Source of the DNA: Sandaracinus amylolyticus
Lineage (GTDB): Bacteria > Myxococcota_A > Polyangia > Polyangiales > Sandaracinaceae
Assembly: GCF_000737325.1 (NCBI RefSeq)
Contig: NZ_CP011125.1
Location: forward strand, 3,658,001 to 3,722,000
Direction of reading: 5' to 3'
DNA length: 64,000 nt
Part shown: one piece after another, positions 1 through 9,311 of the stretch
Position numbering within the stretch: the first letter of the stretch is position 1
How the letters are laid out: the number at the start of each line of letters is the position of its first letter
Translations under genes and position numbers: made by a program
The notes under the pieces: model-generated
Database searches by the model: none
What the model saw: only the letters and a program-made list of their open reading frames with translations
What the model was told of the DNA's origin: nothing

Positions 1-219
1 CGCGGGGATCGTGATCGCCGCGTCGCCCGAGAGCTCTCCCGCGACCCGCTGCATCGTGCCGTCGGGCGCGAGCACCTCGATCTCGACCGAGGTCGCCTCC
101 GCGGGGATCGCGAGGTCGGTGTCGGCGACGACGATCAGCTGCGTGAGCGGGCGCTCGTTGCATGCGACGAGCATCACCGCGGCGAGCGCCGCGGTCGCGA
201 GCGGGAGCGCGCGCGTCAT
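1..219 (-). CDS. Lipoprotein, N-terminal part (runs off left edge)
   Basis: This gene starts at an ATG ending at 219 and leaves the window at position 1, so only the first 73 residues are visible. The N-terminus is MTRALPLATAALAAVMLVAC, a hydrophobic signal ending in a lipobox-like VAC, so the product is probably a lipoprotein. The rest resembles a beta-rich extracellular domain and I do not recognise the family. Its start overlaps the stop of the upstream gene (216-1055) by 4 nt, so the two are translationally coupled and probably work together in the envelope. Confidence 0.7.
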   Translation of the reverse strand, partial: MTRALPLATAALAAVMLVACNERPLTQLIVVADTDLAIPAEATSVEIEVLAPDGTMQRVAGELSGDAAITIPA

Positions 220-1055
220 CGTCCGATCTCCACCCAGCCGAGGGTTCCGTCGAAGGGCGCGGGCTCCTGCGCGGGCGCCGCGAGCACGACGCCGACCACC
301 ACCGCCGCCGCGACGACGAGCACGCCGCCCGCGACGCCGAGCGCGATCCACGTTCCGTCGTCGCCGCCCTCGCTCGGCGCGACGTCGCGCGCGCCGGTCG
401 CGTCGAACGCGGTCTGGGCCGCGGCCTCGGGGGCGATCGCGCTCGCCGTGGCACGCGCGGGGCGCGCCGGGATCTCGAGCTCGATCTCCTCGGTCGCGCC
501 GGGATCGATGTGCACGCGCGCGCTCGCGACGATCTCGCCGTCGCGCCGCGCCTCGAGCACGTGCTCGCCCGGATCGACGGGCGCCGCGGTGCCGAGCAGC
601 GACGACGCCAGCTCGTGCGTGCCCAGCGCCACCTCCACGTCCTCGTGCGGCCCGCGCAGGTGCACGGCGAGCCGTCCGATCCGCGGCTCCGCGTCGCGGA
701 TCACGCGCGCTGCATCGGCGCGCACGTTCGCGGCCACGCTCTCGTCGCGCACCAGGCGGCGCAGGATCTCGGTGCCCTCGACGAGCCGTCCCGACTCGAC
801 GAGCGCGTGCCCGAGGTTGTACGCGATCACCGCGGACGCTCGGAGCTCGTGGGCGCGCGCGAACCGATCGGCGGCGCACGTCCAGTCGCTGCGGTCCGCG
901 CACGCGACGCCTTCCTGGAAGAGCGCTCTCGCCGCGGCGGTGTCTCGCACCGAGGCATCCTGCGCGGCAGCGCTCGATCGAGGGACCGCGATCGCGAGCG
1001 CGGCCGCCAGCCACACGCCTCCCACACCGAGGCGTGCCCAACGGGGTGTCACCAC
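216..1055 (-). CDS. Periplasmic/membrane TPR-type protein with PEGA-like region
   Basis: The 279-residue product has an N-terminal signal (hydrophobic residues about 10-30). A TPR-like helical region follows (about 38-120; ALFQEGVACADRSDWTCAADRF reads as one repeat), then a beta-rich stretch (about 125-195) with a PEGA-like GEHVLEARRDG motif. A transmembrane segment of Val/Ala residues lies near 235-260. This architecture is common in myxobacterial proteins of unknown role that sit next to Ser/Thr kinase clusters. It is the first gene of a leftward pair and overlaps the lipoprotein gene by 4 nt. Its function cannot be assigned from sequence alone. Confidence 0.75.
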   Translation of the reverse strand: MVTPRWARLGVGGVWLAAALAIAVPRSSAAAQDASVRDTAAARALFQEGVACADRSDWTCAADRFARAHELRASAVIAYNLGHALVESGRLVEGTEILRRLVRDESVAANVRADAARVIRDAEPRIGRLAVHLRGPHEDVEVALGTHELASSLLGTAAPVDPGEHVLEARRDGEIVASARVHIDPGATEEIELEIPARPARATASAIAPEAAAQTAFDATGARDVAPSEGGDDGTWIALGVAGGVLVVAAAVVVGVVLAAPAQEPAPFDGTLGWVEIGR

Positions 1056-1099
1056 GCTTTCGATCTTCGCTGGTTGCGATTAGATTGCAAGACCGCGTC

Positions 1100-1891
1100 A
1101 TGGCTCGATTCCGGCTGCGACTGCAGGATCGTGAGATCGCGCTGCCCGCGGGGGGAGAGCTGGTGGTAGGACGGGATGCGACCGTCGCCGACGTGGCGCT
1201 CGACGATCGTCTGGTGTCGCGGCGTCACGCGGCGTTCCGCTGTCACGGTGACGACGAGCTCGAGATCGTCGATCTCGAGAGCCTCAACGGCGTGCGCGTC
1301 AACGACGTGCCGGTGAAGGGCGTCAGGGCGCTCGGCCATCGAGATCGCGTGCAGATCGGCGCGCACGTGTTCCTCGTGGTCGACCAGCGGAGAGAGCATC
1401 GCAGCAACGCTCCGACGACCCGCGGCTCGATGCGTACGGCGTCCGCGACGCGTCCGACGCCGCGCGCACAGCGCGCGATCGTGACCCCGCTCGACACCAT
1501 CGCGCAGGCGCTCGCGGACGACGATCTCTCCGCTGCGGTCGTCGCGATGGACGCGGTGATCGCGCGCTACGGCGATCCGTCCGAGGCGCTGATGCCAGGC
1601 GAGCTCGGTCGCGTCGTCGAGCTGCTGCTCGCGCTCTCGGAGCGCACGGGCGACATGCGCTTCTTCGATCGTGTCTTCCAGATCCACACCGGGCGGCGGC
1701 TCGTGATCGACGGCGCGAGCATCGACGCGATCCAGAACGCGCTCCCGCACCTCGAGCGCGCGAGCTCGCAGGGGCTCGACACGTACCTCGCCGCGATGGG
1801 CGCGCGCGGCGCGACGCTCTCGCCGCAGGAGCAAGTGCGGCTGCGCCGCATCGCCGCGCTGACCCGACGCGTGGGCAAGGGCAAGGCGTGA
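1100..1891 (+). CDS. FHA domain protein
   Basis: The 263-residue protein begins with a forkhead-associated domain (about 1-95). The core signature is visible as VGRD, then VSRRHA and then LESLNGVRVND, the phosphothreonine-binding loops. The C-terminal two thirds are helical and of unknown fold. FHA domains bind phosphothreonine, and the next gene, a Ser/Thr kinase, overlaps this stop codon (GTG at 1888), so kinase and phospho-reader are coupled. The ATG at 1100 is chosen because the FHA fold begins immediately after it, although the frame stays open far upstream because of GC bias. Confidence 0.85.
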   Translation: MARFRLRLQDREIALPAGGELVVGRDATVADVALDDRLVSRRHAAFRCHGDDELEIVDLESLNGVRVNDVPVKGVRALGHRDRVQIGAHVFLVVDQRREHRSNAPTTRGSMRTASATRPTPRAQRAIVTPLDTIAQALADDDLSAAVVAMDAVIARYGDPSEALMPGELGRVVELLLALSERTGDMRFFDRVFQIHTGRRLVIDGASIDAIQNALPHLERASSQGLDTYLAAMGARGATLSPQEQVRLRRIAALTRRVGKGKA

Positions 1892-3291
1892 CGCGCTCGA
1901 CGATCCACGCGATCCGGCCGAGCGAGGTCGAGCGCGCGCCGGTGGGCGTCCCCGGCGTCATCCTCGGCGGCAAATACCGGCTCGACGAGGCGATCGCGCG
2001 CGGCGGCATGGCGCGCGTGTGGCGCGCGACGCACGTGACGCTGAACCGGCCCGTCGCCGTGAAGTTCGTCGACGCGTGGGGCGCGACGCCCGAGGAGCGC
2101 AACGAGCGCTTCTTGCGCGAGGCGAAGGTCGCGGCGTCGGTCCGGCACCGGCACGTCGTCGACATCATCGACTTCGGCACGAGCCGCAACGGCGAGCCCT
2201 ACATGGTCATGGAGCTGCTCGAGGGCGAGACCCTCGACCAGCGCCTCGGTCGCGGGCCGGTGCCGGTCGACGAGGTGATCGAGATCGCCGCGCAGCTCCT
2301 CAGCGGGCTCGACGCGGTGCACCGCGCGGGGATCGTCCATCGCGATCTGAAGCCGGGGAACGTGTTCCTCACGCACGACGAGGTCGACGGCGTGTTCGCG
2401 CGCCTGCTCGACTTCGGGATCTCGCAGGGCGCGGACGAGATCGCGACCGAGTCGGATCGCGTGGTGGTCGGCACGCCCGAGTACATGTCGCCGGAGCAGG
2501 CGTTCGGAGAGCCGCTCGACGCGCGCTCCGATCTCTACGCGGTCGGCGTGGTGCTCTACGAGATGCTCTCGGGCGTGCTGCCCTTCGAGGATCCCGACCC
2601 GCAGAAGGTCGTGGAGCTCGTCGCGCACGGCACGCCTGCGCCGCTGCTCTCGATGCGGCCCGACATCCCGGAGATCTGCGCGGTGATCGCGCGCGCGATG
2701 TCGCCGATGCCCGAGGCGCGGTTCGACTCGGCGCGCGAGATGCGGCGCGCGCTGCTCGACGCCGTGGGGCGCGGGCCCGACGTGACCGGGCGAAGCTCCG
2801 CGGTGCCGCGCGACTCGCGGGTGAGCGGGCTGCAGGCGAGGGCGGTCGCGACGGTCGCGGCGAGCGGGGTCACGCGCAGCGGCGAGACGCTCGCCGAGAC
2901 GCTCGCGCCGCCCGAGGGGCCCCGGGCGCGCACGCGGTGGACGGTCATGGCCGTCGTGCTGCTCGTCGTCGTCGGTGCGGGCGCGATGTGGCTCGCGATG
3001 CAGGGCGGCGAGGAGCGCGCCGCGGGCGACGACGCGCCGCCGAGCGCGGCGATGCAGGCCGCCGAGCCGTCGCCGTCGACCGCGGTGCCCAGCACCGGGC
3101 CCGAGGAGGCCGCGGCTGCCGCAGAGGGTGACGACGGCGAAGCGAGCGAGGCCGAGAGCACCGACGAGGCGCTGCCCGAGCGCAGCACGCGCCGGCCGCG
3201 ACGCCGCGCGCGTCGCGCGACCCGCGACGGCGAGGAGCCGGATCCGAGCACGCCGTCCGAGCCGACGATCCGCCGCGAGCTCGACTTCTAG
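1888..3291 (+). CDS. Serine/threonine protein kinase, membrane-anchored
   Basis: The 467-residue protein has a Hanks-type kinase domain (about 28-300): a glycine loop (IARGGMARVWRA), the lysine of VAVKFVD, the catalytic loop HRDLKPGN, the DFG of LLDFGIS and the GTPEYMSPEQ segment. All key residues are present, so it should be active. A linker follows, then one transmembrane helix (about 352-372) and an acidic then Arg-rich C-terminal tail, presumably outside the membrane. It starts at GTG overlapping the FHA gene stop. It probably phosphorylates the FHA protein or its partners in a signalling pathway typical of myxobacteria. Confidence 0.92.
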   Translation: MTRSTIHAIRPSEVERAPVGVPGVILGGKYRLDEAIARGGMARVWRATHVTLNRPVAVKFVDAWGATPEERNERFLREAKVAASVRHRHVVDIIDFGTSRNGEPYMVMELLEGETLDQRLGRGPVPVDEVIEIAAQLLSGLDAVHRAGIVHRDLKPGNVFLTHDEVDGVFARLLDFGISQGADEIATESDRVVVGTPEYMSPEQAFGEPLDARSDLYAVGVVLYEMLSGVLPFEDPDPQKVVELVAHGTPAPLLSMRPDIPEICAVIARAMSPMPEARFDSAREMRRALLDAVGRGPDVTGRSSAVPRDSRVSGLQARAVATVAASGVTRSGETLAETLAPPEGPRARTRWTVMAVVLLVVVGAGAMWLAMQGGEERAAGDDAPPSAAMQAAEPSPSTAVPSTGPEEAAAAAEGDDGEASEAESTDEALPERSTRRPRRRARRATRDGEEPDPSTPSEPTIRRELDF

Positions 3292-3298
3292 CGGATCG

Positions 3299-4381
3299 TC
3301 AGCGCTCGTCGTTCTTCTCGTCGCCGTCTTCCGAGCGAGCGAGCGACCCGGCGAGAAGCTTCAGCGGATCGAACCCGAGCGTCTGGGTCACGCTCGCGAT
3401 CTCCGAGATCCGGCCGCGCACGTACGTCACCGCCGGCGCGAGCGACGCGAGCGCGTCGATCCCGCCGAGCCACGTCGTCGTCCGCTGCGCCACCGCGCGC
3501 GCCGCATCGGCGCCGATCGCCACCGCGACGTACGGCGGCGTCGGGCTCACGATCACGTCGCGCACCGCGACCGCGCGTGCCCACGCGCCCGGCTCCGCGC
3601 TCCGCAGCAGCCTGCGGATCGACCCGATCTCGGCATAGATCCCGAGGTGCACGGGCGCGACGGCGCGCGCGATTCCCTCGCTCACGAAGCGATGATCGCG
3701 CCGCCAGTCACCGCCGAGCGGCCCGCTCCAGCGCGCGATCAGATCGGGCCCCGCGACGAGATCGATCTCGCCGCGCCGGCGCCGCAGCACCACGCCCGTC
3801 CACGGCGTGCTGCCGCTCCAGATCACCATCACGAGCGCGCGATCGTCGGGGAGCACGGTGTCGAGCGCGCGACGCACCATGCCCGCGGTCGGGATCGGTA
3901 CGCCCGCGAGCGGACGCGGCCACACGTGGATCATCCCGGCGTCGATCACCTCGCGGATCGTGCGCGCCACCACGAGCCACTGCGCGACGTAGTCGTCGCC
4001 GCGCTCGAGGCGCACCGCGACGCGCTCCGCGATCTCCTCGATCGCGCCCTCGCGCATCAGCAGCGCACGGCGCGCGCGATATCGCTCGGTGATCATCGGG
4101 AGCTCGCTCGGGCTCGCCTGCGCGAGATCGCGGATGCGCCCGCGCTGCGAGTGGAACGCCTTGCGCACCCGCCCGGTCTCCGAGATCACGATGACGAGCG
4201 ACCCGGTGCTGCGCTGTTCAGAAAGCCCAGCGTCTTCGGCCTCCTTGGTGTCGAGCTCGGGCGCGTCGCTCGGCGCGGGCTCGCGCTGGATGCGCGTCAC
4301 CACGCCCGGCGCGAAGAGCGAGATCAGGTTCGTCCACGAGCGCGCGTCGAACCCCTCGACCCGCAGGTCCGCCGCGATCAC
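3299..4381 (-). CDS. Hypothetical protein, 360 aa
   Basis: The start is GTG at 4381, overlapping the stop of the GH35 gene by 4 nt. The same frame stays open much farther upstream, but that part is antisense to codons of the GH35 gene. The product has no signal peptide or obvious membrane span. It contains a beta-rich segment (SGSTPWTGVVLRRRRGEIDL) and a helical C-terminus ending in an acidic tail. I do not recognise the family. The overlap suggests co-translation with the beta-galactosidase, but no functional link is evident. Confidence 0.7.
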   Translation of the reverse strand: MIAADLRVEGFDARSWTNLISLFAPGVVTRIQREPAPSDAPELDTKEAEDAGLSEQRSTGSLVIVISETGRVRKAFHSQRGRIRDLAQASPSELPMITERYRARRALLMREGAIEEIAERVAVRLERGDDYVAQWLVVARTIREVIDAGMIHVWPRPLAGVPIPTAGMVRRALDTVLPDDRALVMVIWSGSTPWTGVVLRRRRGEIDLVAGPDLIARWSGPLGGDWRRDHRFVSEGIARAVAPVHLGIYAEIGSIRRLLRSAEPGAWARAVAVRDVIVSPTPPYVAVAIGADAARAVAQRTTTWLGGIDALASLAPAVTYVRGRISEIASVTQTLGFDPLKLLAGSLARSEDGDEKNDER

Positions 4382-6456
4382 GAGACCCTCCCGGCGGTCG
4401 CCTGCGCGCCTTCTTCCTGCGCGCTCCGCCGCACGACGAGCATGCGGCACGCGTGCGGCGCCATCGGCACCGTGATCGAGCGATCCCCCGCGAAGCGGTC
4501 TCCCGACGCCGAGTCCTCGAACGCGATCGCGTAGGGCAGCTCGACGATCGCCTCGATGCGCTCGGGCGCGGGGTTGATCACGAAGAGCACGCGCGGGCCG
4601 CCCTCGTCCTCGTGCACCGTCGTCTCGACCGGCGCGGGCGACGCGCGGAACGGTGTCTCGAGCCCGAGGTCGTGCACCAGCGTGCGCACCACCTCGTCGG
4701 CGTCCTCGGGGCGATCGATCAGCACCTTGCGCCCGTGGCGCGGCACCTCGAACGGGCGCGCGCGCATCGTGTCGTCGAGCGTCGGCATCGCGGGGCCGAA
4801 CACGACGGTGCCGCCCTCGGACGCGAAGTCGCAGAGCCGCGACCAGCGCGCGACCGATGCGAACTCGTACGTGGGCGCGATCACGACGCGAAGGCCGTCG
4901 TAGCGCTCCTCGGGCGCATCTCCGTCGACGTAGACGTACGGCACGCCCGCGGCGGTGAGCGCCTCTGCGAAGCGCGCGATCATCGTCCACCAGAGCACCT
5001 GGATCGGCCCCGCGAAGCCGAGCGGCTCCTCGCTGCACGCCTCGACCGGCGAGCCACCGATCGCCTCGAGCGTGATCGGCGAGAGCACGCCCATGAGGTG
5101 CGTCGCGCGCGACAGGCGCGAGTACTCGCGCGGCAGCGCGAGCCCCACCTCGACGCGCCGCTGGAGGCGATGGAACCCGATGCTCGTGAGCGCGTGCAGG
5201 AAGCTCTTCCACGCGCCCGCCTCGAGCCGCGGATTGCCCGTCGCGTCGATCGGCGCGCCGTACCAGCGATCGCGATCGACGGTCATGTAGAGGCTCATCC
5301 CGCGCAGGCCGTACGCGCACGCGCTCATCGCGCAGAAGAGCGAGTCCTCGTGGGTGAGCGGCGTGAACCACGGCGGCGCGCCCACGCCCATCTCTGGCGC
5401 GAAGGGAAGGCGCGAGCTGCCCGCGAGGAAGAGCGTCCGGCGCTTGATCGTCCGGTGCTCGCGGCGCGCGTGGTAGTAGTCGAGCCCGACGAGGTCGACG
5501 ATCTCCTCGATGCGCGGCGTGCTCACCGGCGCAGCCTGCTCGCCGAGCGGCAGGTTGTGGACGGTCGGCACGCCCTTGAGGCCCGCGGTCGCCATCGCGC
5601 CCTTGAAGCGCACGAGCGCGCGCGTGATCAGCTCCTCGCGCCACGCGCCCCAGTCGAGGTGCAGCGCGAGCTGCTCGGGCGTCTCCGCGTCGAAGCGCTC
5701 GGGCGCGACGACGTCGTCCCACGCGGCGTACTCGCGACGGTGCGCGCGACCGGCCTCGTACGGCGTGCCGTAGCGCTGCGCGAGCCACGCGCGCCAGCCC
5801 GCGATCGCGTCGGGGTGATAGTCCTGGTCGTACGCGGAGTCGCGGAACCAGTAGGTCGCCTCGTTGTCGACCTGCAGCAGCACGATCGGGCCCTGCGGCC
5901 AGAGGCGCGGCGCGAGCTGCGCGGCGGCGGCCTCGAGCCAGCGCTGCGACTCGAGGTGGTACTGCTCGCTCGCGTACGACGGCACCGGGAACATGCGCGG
6001 CGGGAAGCCGAGCACGACGGGGCTCTGCTTCGGCGAGCGCGCCTGGATCGACTTGTCGTAGACGATGCGCTCGGGAAGCCCGAACCACGTCATCTCGGAA
6101 TTGATGTGCGGCCCCGGTCGCACGAACGCGTAGAGCCCGAGGTCGGCCGCGAGATCGAGGAACGCGCCGACGTCCTTGCGCGGATCGCGCTGACCGAAGT
6201 CGTAGTCGCCGGGCGCGAGCTCGTGCACCTGCCAGGGCACGTAGGTCTCGACGATCGGGATCCCGAGCGCGCGCGTCTCGGAGAGCGCGGCGCGCCACGA
6301 CTCGCGCTCGAGGCGCCAGTAGTGCACGGCGCCGCAGAGCAGCGGGACGCTGCGATCCGCGATGCGCAGCGCTCCGTCCTCGAGGCGAACGCCGCCGACG
6401 CGACGGACGGCGCGAGCCCGCGTAGCAGGGCGGGCCGCAGGCCGCTTGGGTTTCAT
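4378..6456 (-). CDS. GH35-like beta-galactosidase
   Basis: The 692-residue protein has a Lys/Arg/Ala-rich N-terminus and then a TIM-barrel glycosidase domain. LLCGAVHYWR and ETYVPWQVHE match the GH35/GH42 start. RPGPHINSEM corresponds to the family RPGPYICAEW motif, and LLQVDNEATYW matches the acid/base region (QIENEYG in GH35, here with NE kept). GH35 enzymes remove terminal beta-galactose from glycans. There is no clear signal peptide, so it is probably cytoplasmic. The distance from standard GH35 sequences leaves the exact substrate open. Confidence 0.8.
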   Translation of the reverse strand: MKPKRPAARPATRARAVRRVGGVRLEDGALRIADRSVPLLCGAVHYWRLERESWRAALSETRALGIPIVETYVPWQVHELAPGDYDFGQRDPRKDVGAFLDLAADLGLYAFVRPGPHINSEMTWFGLPERIVYDKSIQARSPKQSPVVLGFPPRMFPVPSYASEQYHLESQRWLEAAAAQLAPRLWPQGPIVLLQVDNEATYWFRDSAYDQDYHPDAIAGWRAWLAQRYGTPYEAGRAHRREYAAWDDVVAPERFDAETPEQLALHLDWGAWREELITRALVRFKGAMATAGLKGVPTVHNLPLGEQAAPVSTPRIEEIVDLVGLDYYHARREHRTIKRRTLFLAGSSRLPFAPEMGVGAPPWFTPLTHEDSLFCAMSACAYGLRGMSLYMTVDRDRWYGAPIDATGNPRLEAGAWKSFLHALTSIGFHRLQRRVEVGLALPREYSRLSRATHLMGVLSPITLEAIGGSPVEACSEEPLGFAGPIQVLWWTMIARFAEALTAAGVPYVYVDGDAPEERYDGLRVVIAPTYEFASVARWSRLCDFASEGGTVVFGPAMPTLDDTMRARPFEVPRHGRKVLIDRPEDADEVVRTLVHDLGLETPFRASPAPVETTVHEDEGGPRVLFVINPAPERIEAIVELPYAIAFEDSASGDRFAGDRSITVPMAPHACRMLVVRRSAQEEGAQATAGRVS

Positions 6457-6510
6457 CGGGGGCGGAGGATAGTCGGGTTGGCCGCGGAGGCCAGCGCGGC
6501 CGTGCGGCCC

Positions 6511-6900
6511 TCAGCCCGCGATCGCGATGATCTCGACCTCGACCCTCGCGCCTCGGGGCAGCGCCGCGACCTGCACCGTCGATCGTGCCGGCGGCGCGAT
6601 CCCCTCGAAGCGCTTCGCGTAGACCTCGTTCACCGTCGCGAAGTCCGCGAGGTCGACGAGGAAGATCGTCGCCTTCACCACGTCGTCGAAGCCGAGGCCC
6701 GCGCTCTTCAGCAGCGCGTCCACGTTCTTCATCACCTGCTCGATCTGCGCGCGCACGTCGCCCTGGCCGACGAACTCGCCGTTCGCATCGAGGGGGATCT
6801 GCCCCGAGAAGAAGACCATCTGTCCGCACCGGATGCCCTGCGAATAGGGGCCGATCGCCTTCGGTGCATGCTCGCTGGAGAGAACGTCGCGCTTCGCCAT
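6511..6900 (-). CDS. ridA: RidA family enamine/imine deaminase
   Basis: The 129-residue length is typical of RidA (YjgF/YER057c/UK114). The signature is clear: KAIGPYSQ near the N-terminus, FFSGQIPLD, and PPARSTVQVAALPRGARVEVEIIA with the conserved arginine that binds the substrate carboxylate. RidA hydrolyses reactive enamines and imines released by PLP enzymes such as threonine dehydratase. The gene sits 18 nt downstream of the response-regulator stop in the opposite order, so it could be on its own transcript. Confidence 0.93.
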   Translation of the reverse strand: MAKRDVLSSEHAPKAIGPYSQGIRCGQMVFFSGQIPLDANGEFVGQGDVRAQIEQVMKNVDALLKSAGLGFDDVVKATIFLVDLADFATVNEVYAKRFEGIAPPARSTVQVAALPRGARVEVEIIAIAG

Positions 6901-6918
6901 GCGCGAGCTTCTAGCCGA

Positions 6919-7611
6919 TCACACGACGAGCTTGTAGCCCAGCCCGTACACCGTGAGGATGTGCGCCGGCTTCTCGGGGTTCGGCTCGATCTTCTTGCGC
7001 AGCTTCACGATGAAGTTGTCGATCGTGCGGTTCGTCGGGGTCCCCTCGACGCCCCACACCTTGTCGAGCAGCTCCTCGCGGCTGACGACCTGGCCCGCGC
7101 GCTCGAACAAGTACTTGAGCAGCTGCACTTCGTAGAACGAGAGCGACGTCGTCTCGCGCCCGCGCTTCATCGTCTGCGCCGCCGGATCGATCGACGCCGT
7201 GCCGATGCGGATCGGCGCCTCCGTGATCTGCGCGCGCGTGGTGCGCCGGAAGATCGCGCGGATGCGCGCGACGAGCTCGCCGACGCTGAACGGCTTCGTG
7301 ACGTAGTCGTCCGCGCCGGCATCGAGCCCGCGGATCTTGTCCGCCTCCTGCGAGCGCGCCGTGAGCATGAGGATCGGCACCAGCGTGTCGTGCGCGCGGA
7401 TCTGCTCGCACACGCGATAGCCGTTCGTGTCGGGCAGCATCAGGTCGAGGATGATGCAGTCCGGGTGCTCGCTGCGCGCGAGCTGGATGCCCTCCTGCCC
7501 CGTGCGCGCATGGGTGACCGCGAAGCCCTCGAACTCGAGCGAGTCGACGAGCCCGAGCGCGATCGCCGGGTCGTCCTCGACGAGCAAGATGCGTCGCTCG
7601 GGGGTCGCCAT
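6919..7611 (-). CDS. OmpR-family response regulator
   Basis: The 230-residue protein has a receiver domain (about 5-120): LLVEDDPA for the acidic pocket, CIILDLMLPDTNG with the phospho-acceptor Asp, TARS and the lysine of DYVTKPF. A winged-helix DNA-binding domain follows (about 130-230; TNRTIDNFIVKLRKKIEP). The gene is divergent from the sensor kinase at 7692, with about 80 nt between the starts. The two are the obvious partners, and a shared control region lets the regulator act on both. The signal sensed is unknown. Confidence 0.93.
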   Translation of the reverse strand: MATPERRILLVEDDPAIALGLVDSLEFEGFAVTHARTGQEGIQLARSEHPDCIILDLMLPDTNGYRVCEQIRAHDTLVPILMLTARSQEADKIRGLDAGADDYVTKPFSVGELVARIRAIFRRTTRAQITEAPIRIGTASIDPAAQTMKRGRETTSLSFYEVQLLKYLFERAGQVVSREELLDKVWGVEGTPTNRTIDNFIVKLRKKIEPNPEKPAHILTVYGLGYKLVV

Positions 7612-7691
7612 CGGTCGGCCGAAGATAGCACCTCGCCCTGCGCGAGAGGGCTGCGGCCTCGCGGGCCGGCGCGCTCTAGACTGCGCTCTCG

Positions 7692-9311
7692 ATGGAGTGG
7701 CGCTCGCGCCTCGTGTACCTCGCTCTGATCCCCGCGATCGCGATCGCGGCCGGGATCCTCGGGTACTTCTCCATCCAGTCGGCGCGGCAGTTCGCGCGCG
7801 AGAGCGAGCAGTCGGTGCTCGCGTCGACGCTCGTGCTCGTCGACGAGAAGGTCGATCGCGTCGAGCAGATGATCATCACGAGCGACGAGGCGGTGTTCCA
7901 CCTCGTCGATCTCGAGCGCCCCGAGGCGGTCTCGGAGACCTGGCAGCCGCTCGCCGAGCGCATCTCGCCGAGCGTGCGCGCGCTGCTCGTGCTCGACGAC
8001 GGCGGCGAGGTGATCGGCTACGCGTGTCGCTGCTCGACGCAGGAGCGCCGCGACTTCCTCAAGGTGTTCACCGAGCGCATCCTGCCGAACCTCGAGCTCG
8101 AGCGAGAGCGCATCGGCGTGCTGCGGCATCACCACCGCACGTACGCGGACACGAGCTACCTCATCAGCTATCGCGCGGTGCGGCACGCCGGGCGGCGCCA
8201 CTACATGGTCGCGCACCACGACACCGGCTTCATCGAGCGCGAGGTGTTCCCGACGCTCTTCGTGCACGAGGAAGAGCGCGTCTCGTACAACGTCGTCGAC
8301 GACGACAACCGCCTCGTCTACGGCCAGTCGCGCATCGCGCGCGCGGGCGACTACCTCGTCGGCCGTCGCTTCCCGACGACGCTGTACGGATGGCGCCTCC
8401 AGATCGCACCGAAACGAGCGCCCGAGCTGATCGTGCGCGGCGCGGAGCAGGTCTACACGGAGAGCGCGCTGATCGGCCTCTCGTTCGCGATCGTGCTGCT
8501 CGGTGTCGGGTTCCTGATCTACGCAGCGGTGAAGGAGAGCCGGCTCAACGCGCTGCGCAGCGAGTTCATCGCGAACGTCTCGCACGAGCTGAAGACGCCG
8601 CTCTCGGTCGTCCGGATGTTCAGCGAGATGCTCATGACGGGCCGCGTGCGCGACGAGAAGAAGCGCGAGCAATACCTGCAGATCATCGCGCGCGAGAGCG
8701 AGCGTCTCACGGCGCTGATCGACAACGTGCTCGACTTCAGCGCGATCGAGCGTGGCAAGCAGACGTACCAGATGCGCGAGGGCGATCTCGCGGACGTCGT
8801 CGCGCGCGCGATCGACACGTTCCGCTATCGCCTCGAGCGCGAGAACCTCGAGGTGAAGCTCGAGGTCGTCGGTGAGGTGCCCGCGGTGCGCTTCGACGAG
8901 CAGGCGATCCTGCTCGCGGTGATGAACCTGCTCGACAACGCGATGAAGTACGGCGCGGGCTCGACGATCGAGGTCACGATCGAGCGCGGTCGCCGCCACG
9001 CGTACGTGCGGGTGCGCGATCACGGCCCGGGGATCCCGGACGAGCACCACAAGCGCGTGTTCGAGCGCTTCTATCGCGTGCGCAACGGGTCGAGCAGCGC
9101 GCGCGGATCGGGCATCGGACTGTCGCTGGTGAAGCGCATCGTGGAGGCGCATCGCGGGCGCGCGTGGGTGGAGAACGCGGCGGGCGGCGGCGCGCGCGTG
9201 AGCTTCTCGTTGCCGTTCTCCGATCTCGCGGGCGGCGGCACGGCGGTCGCGCTCTCGAGCTGGCGCAACGACGCGGGGCCGCCGCCGGACGACGAGATCG
9301 CGGAGCGCTGA
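7692..9311 (+). CDS. Sensor histidine kinase
   Basis: The 539-residue protein has transmembrane helices near 8-28 and 255-280, enclosing a periplasmic or extracytoplasmic sensor of about 225 residues. The cytoplasmic part has the H-box (SHELKTPLS, phospho-acceptor His), the N-box (NLLDNAMKYG), G1 (DHGPGIPD) and G2 (GSGIGLSLVK), all intact. There is no clear HAMP domain between TM2 and the H-box. It is divergent from an OmpR-type regulator, its likely partner. The stop TGA overlaps the ATG of the peptidase gene at 9311. Confidence 0.93.
   Translation: MEWRSRLVYLALIPAIAIAAGILGYFSIQSARQFARESEQSVLASTLVLVDEKVDRVEQMIITSDEAVFHLVDLERPEAVSETWQPLAERISPSVRALLVLDDGGEVIGYACRCSTQERRDFLKVFTERILPNLELERERIGVLRHHHRTYADTSYLISYRAVRHAGRRHYMVAHHDTGFIEREVFPTLFVHEEERVSYNVVDDDNRLVYGQSRIARAGDYLVGRRFPTTLYGWRLQIAPKRAPELIVRGAEQVYTESALIGLSFAIVLLGVGFLIYAAVKESRLNALRSEFIANVSHELKTPLSVVRMFSEMLMTGRVRDEKKREQYLQIIARESERLTALIDNVLDFSAIERGKQTYQMREGDLADVVARAIDTFRYRLERENLEVKLEVVGEVPAVRFDEQAILLAVMNLLDNAMKYGAGSTIEVTIERGRRHAYVRVRDHGPGIPDEHHKRVFERFYRVRNGSSSARGSGIGLSLVKRIVEAHRGRAWVENAAGGGARVSFSLPFSDLAGGGTAVALSSWRNDAGPPPDDEIAER

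Noticed and set aside
11-1099. Open frame continuing upstream of the FHA gene start
   Set aside because: The upstream residues are low-complexity Arg/Ser/Pro and lie antisense to the PEGA-like gene. The FHA fold starts at 1100.
4382-6829. Upstream extension of the 3299-4381 gene
   Set aside because: It lies in another frame of the GH35 gene and has no protein-like composition.
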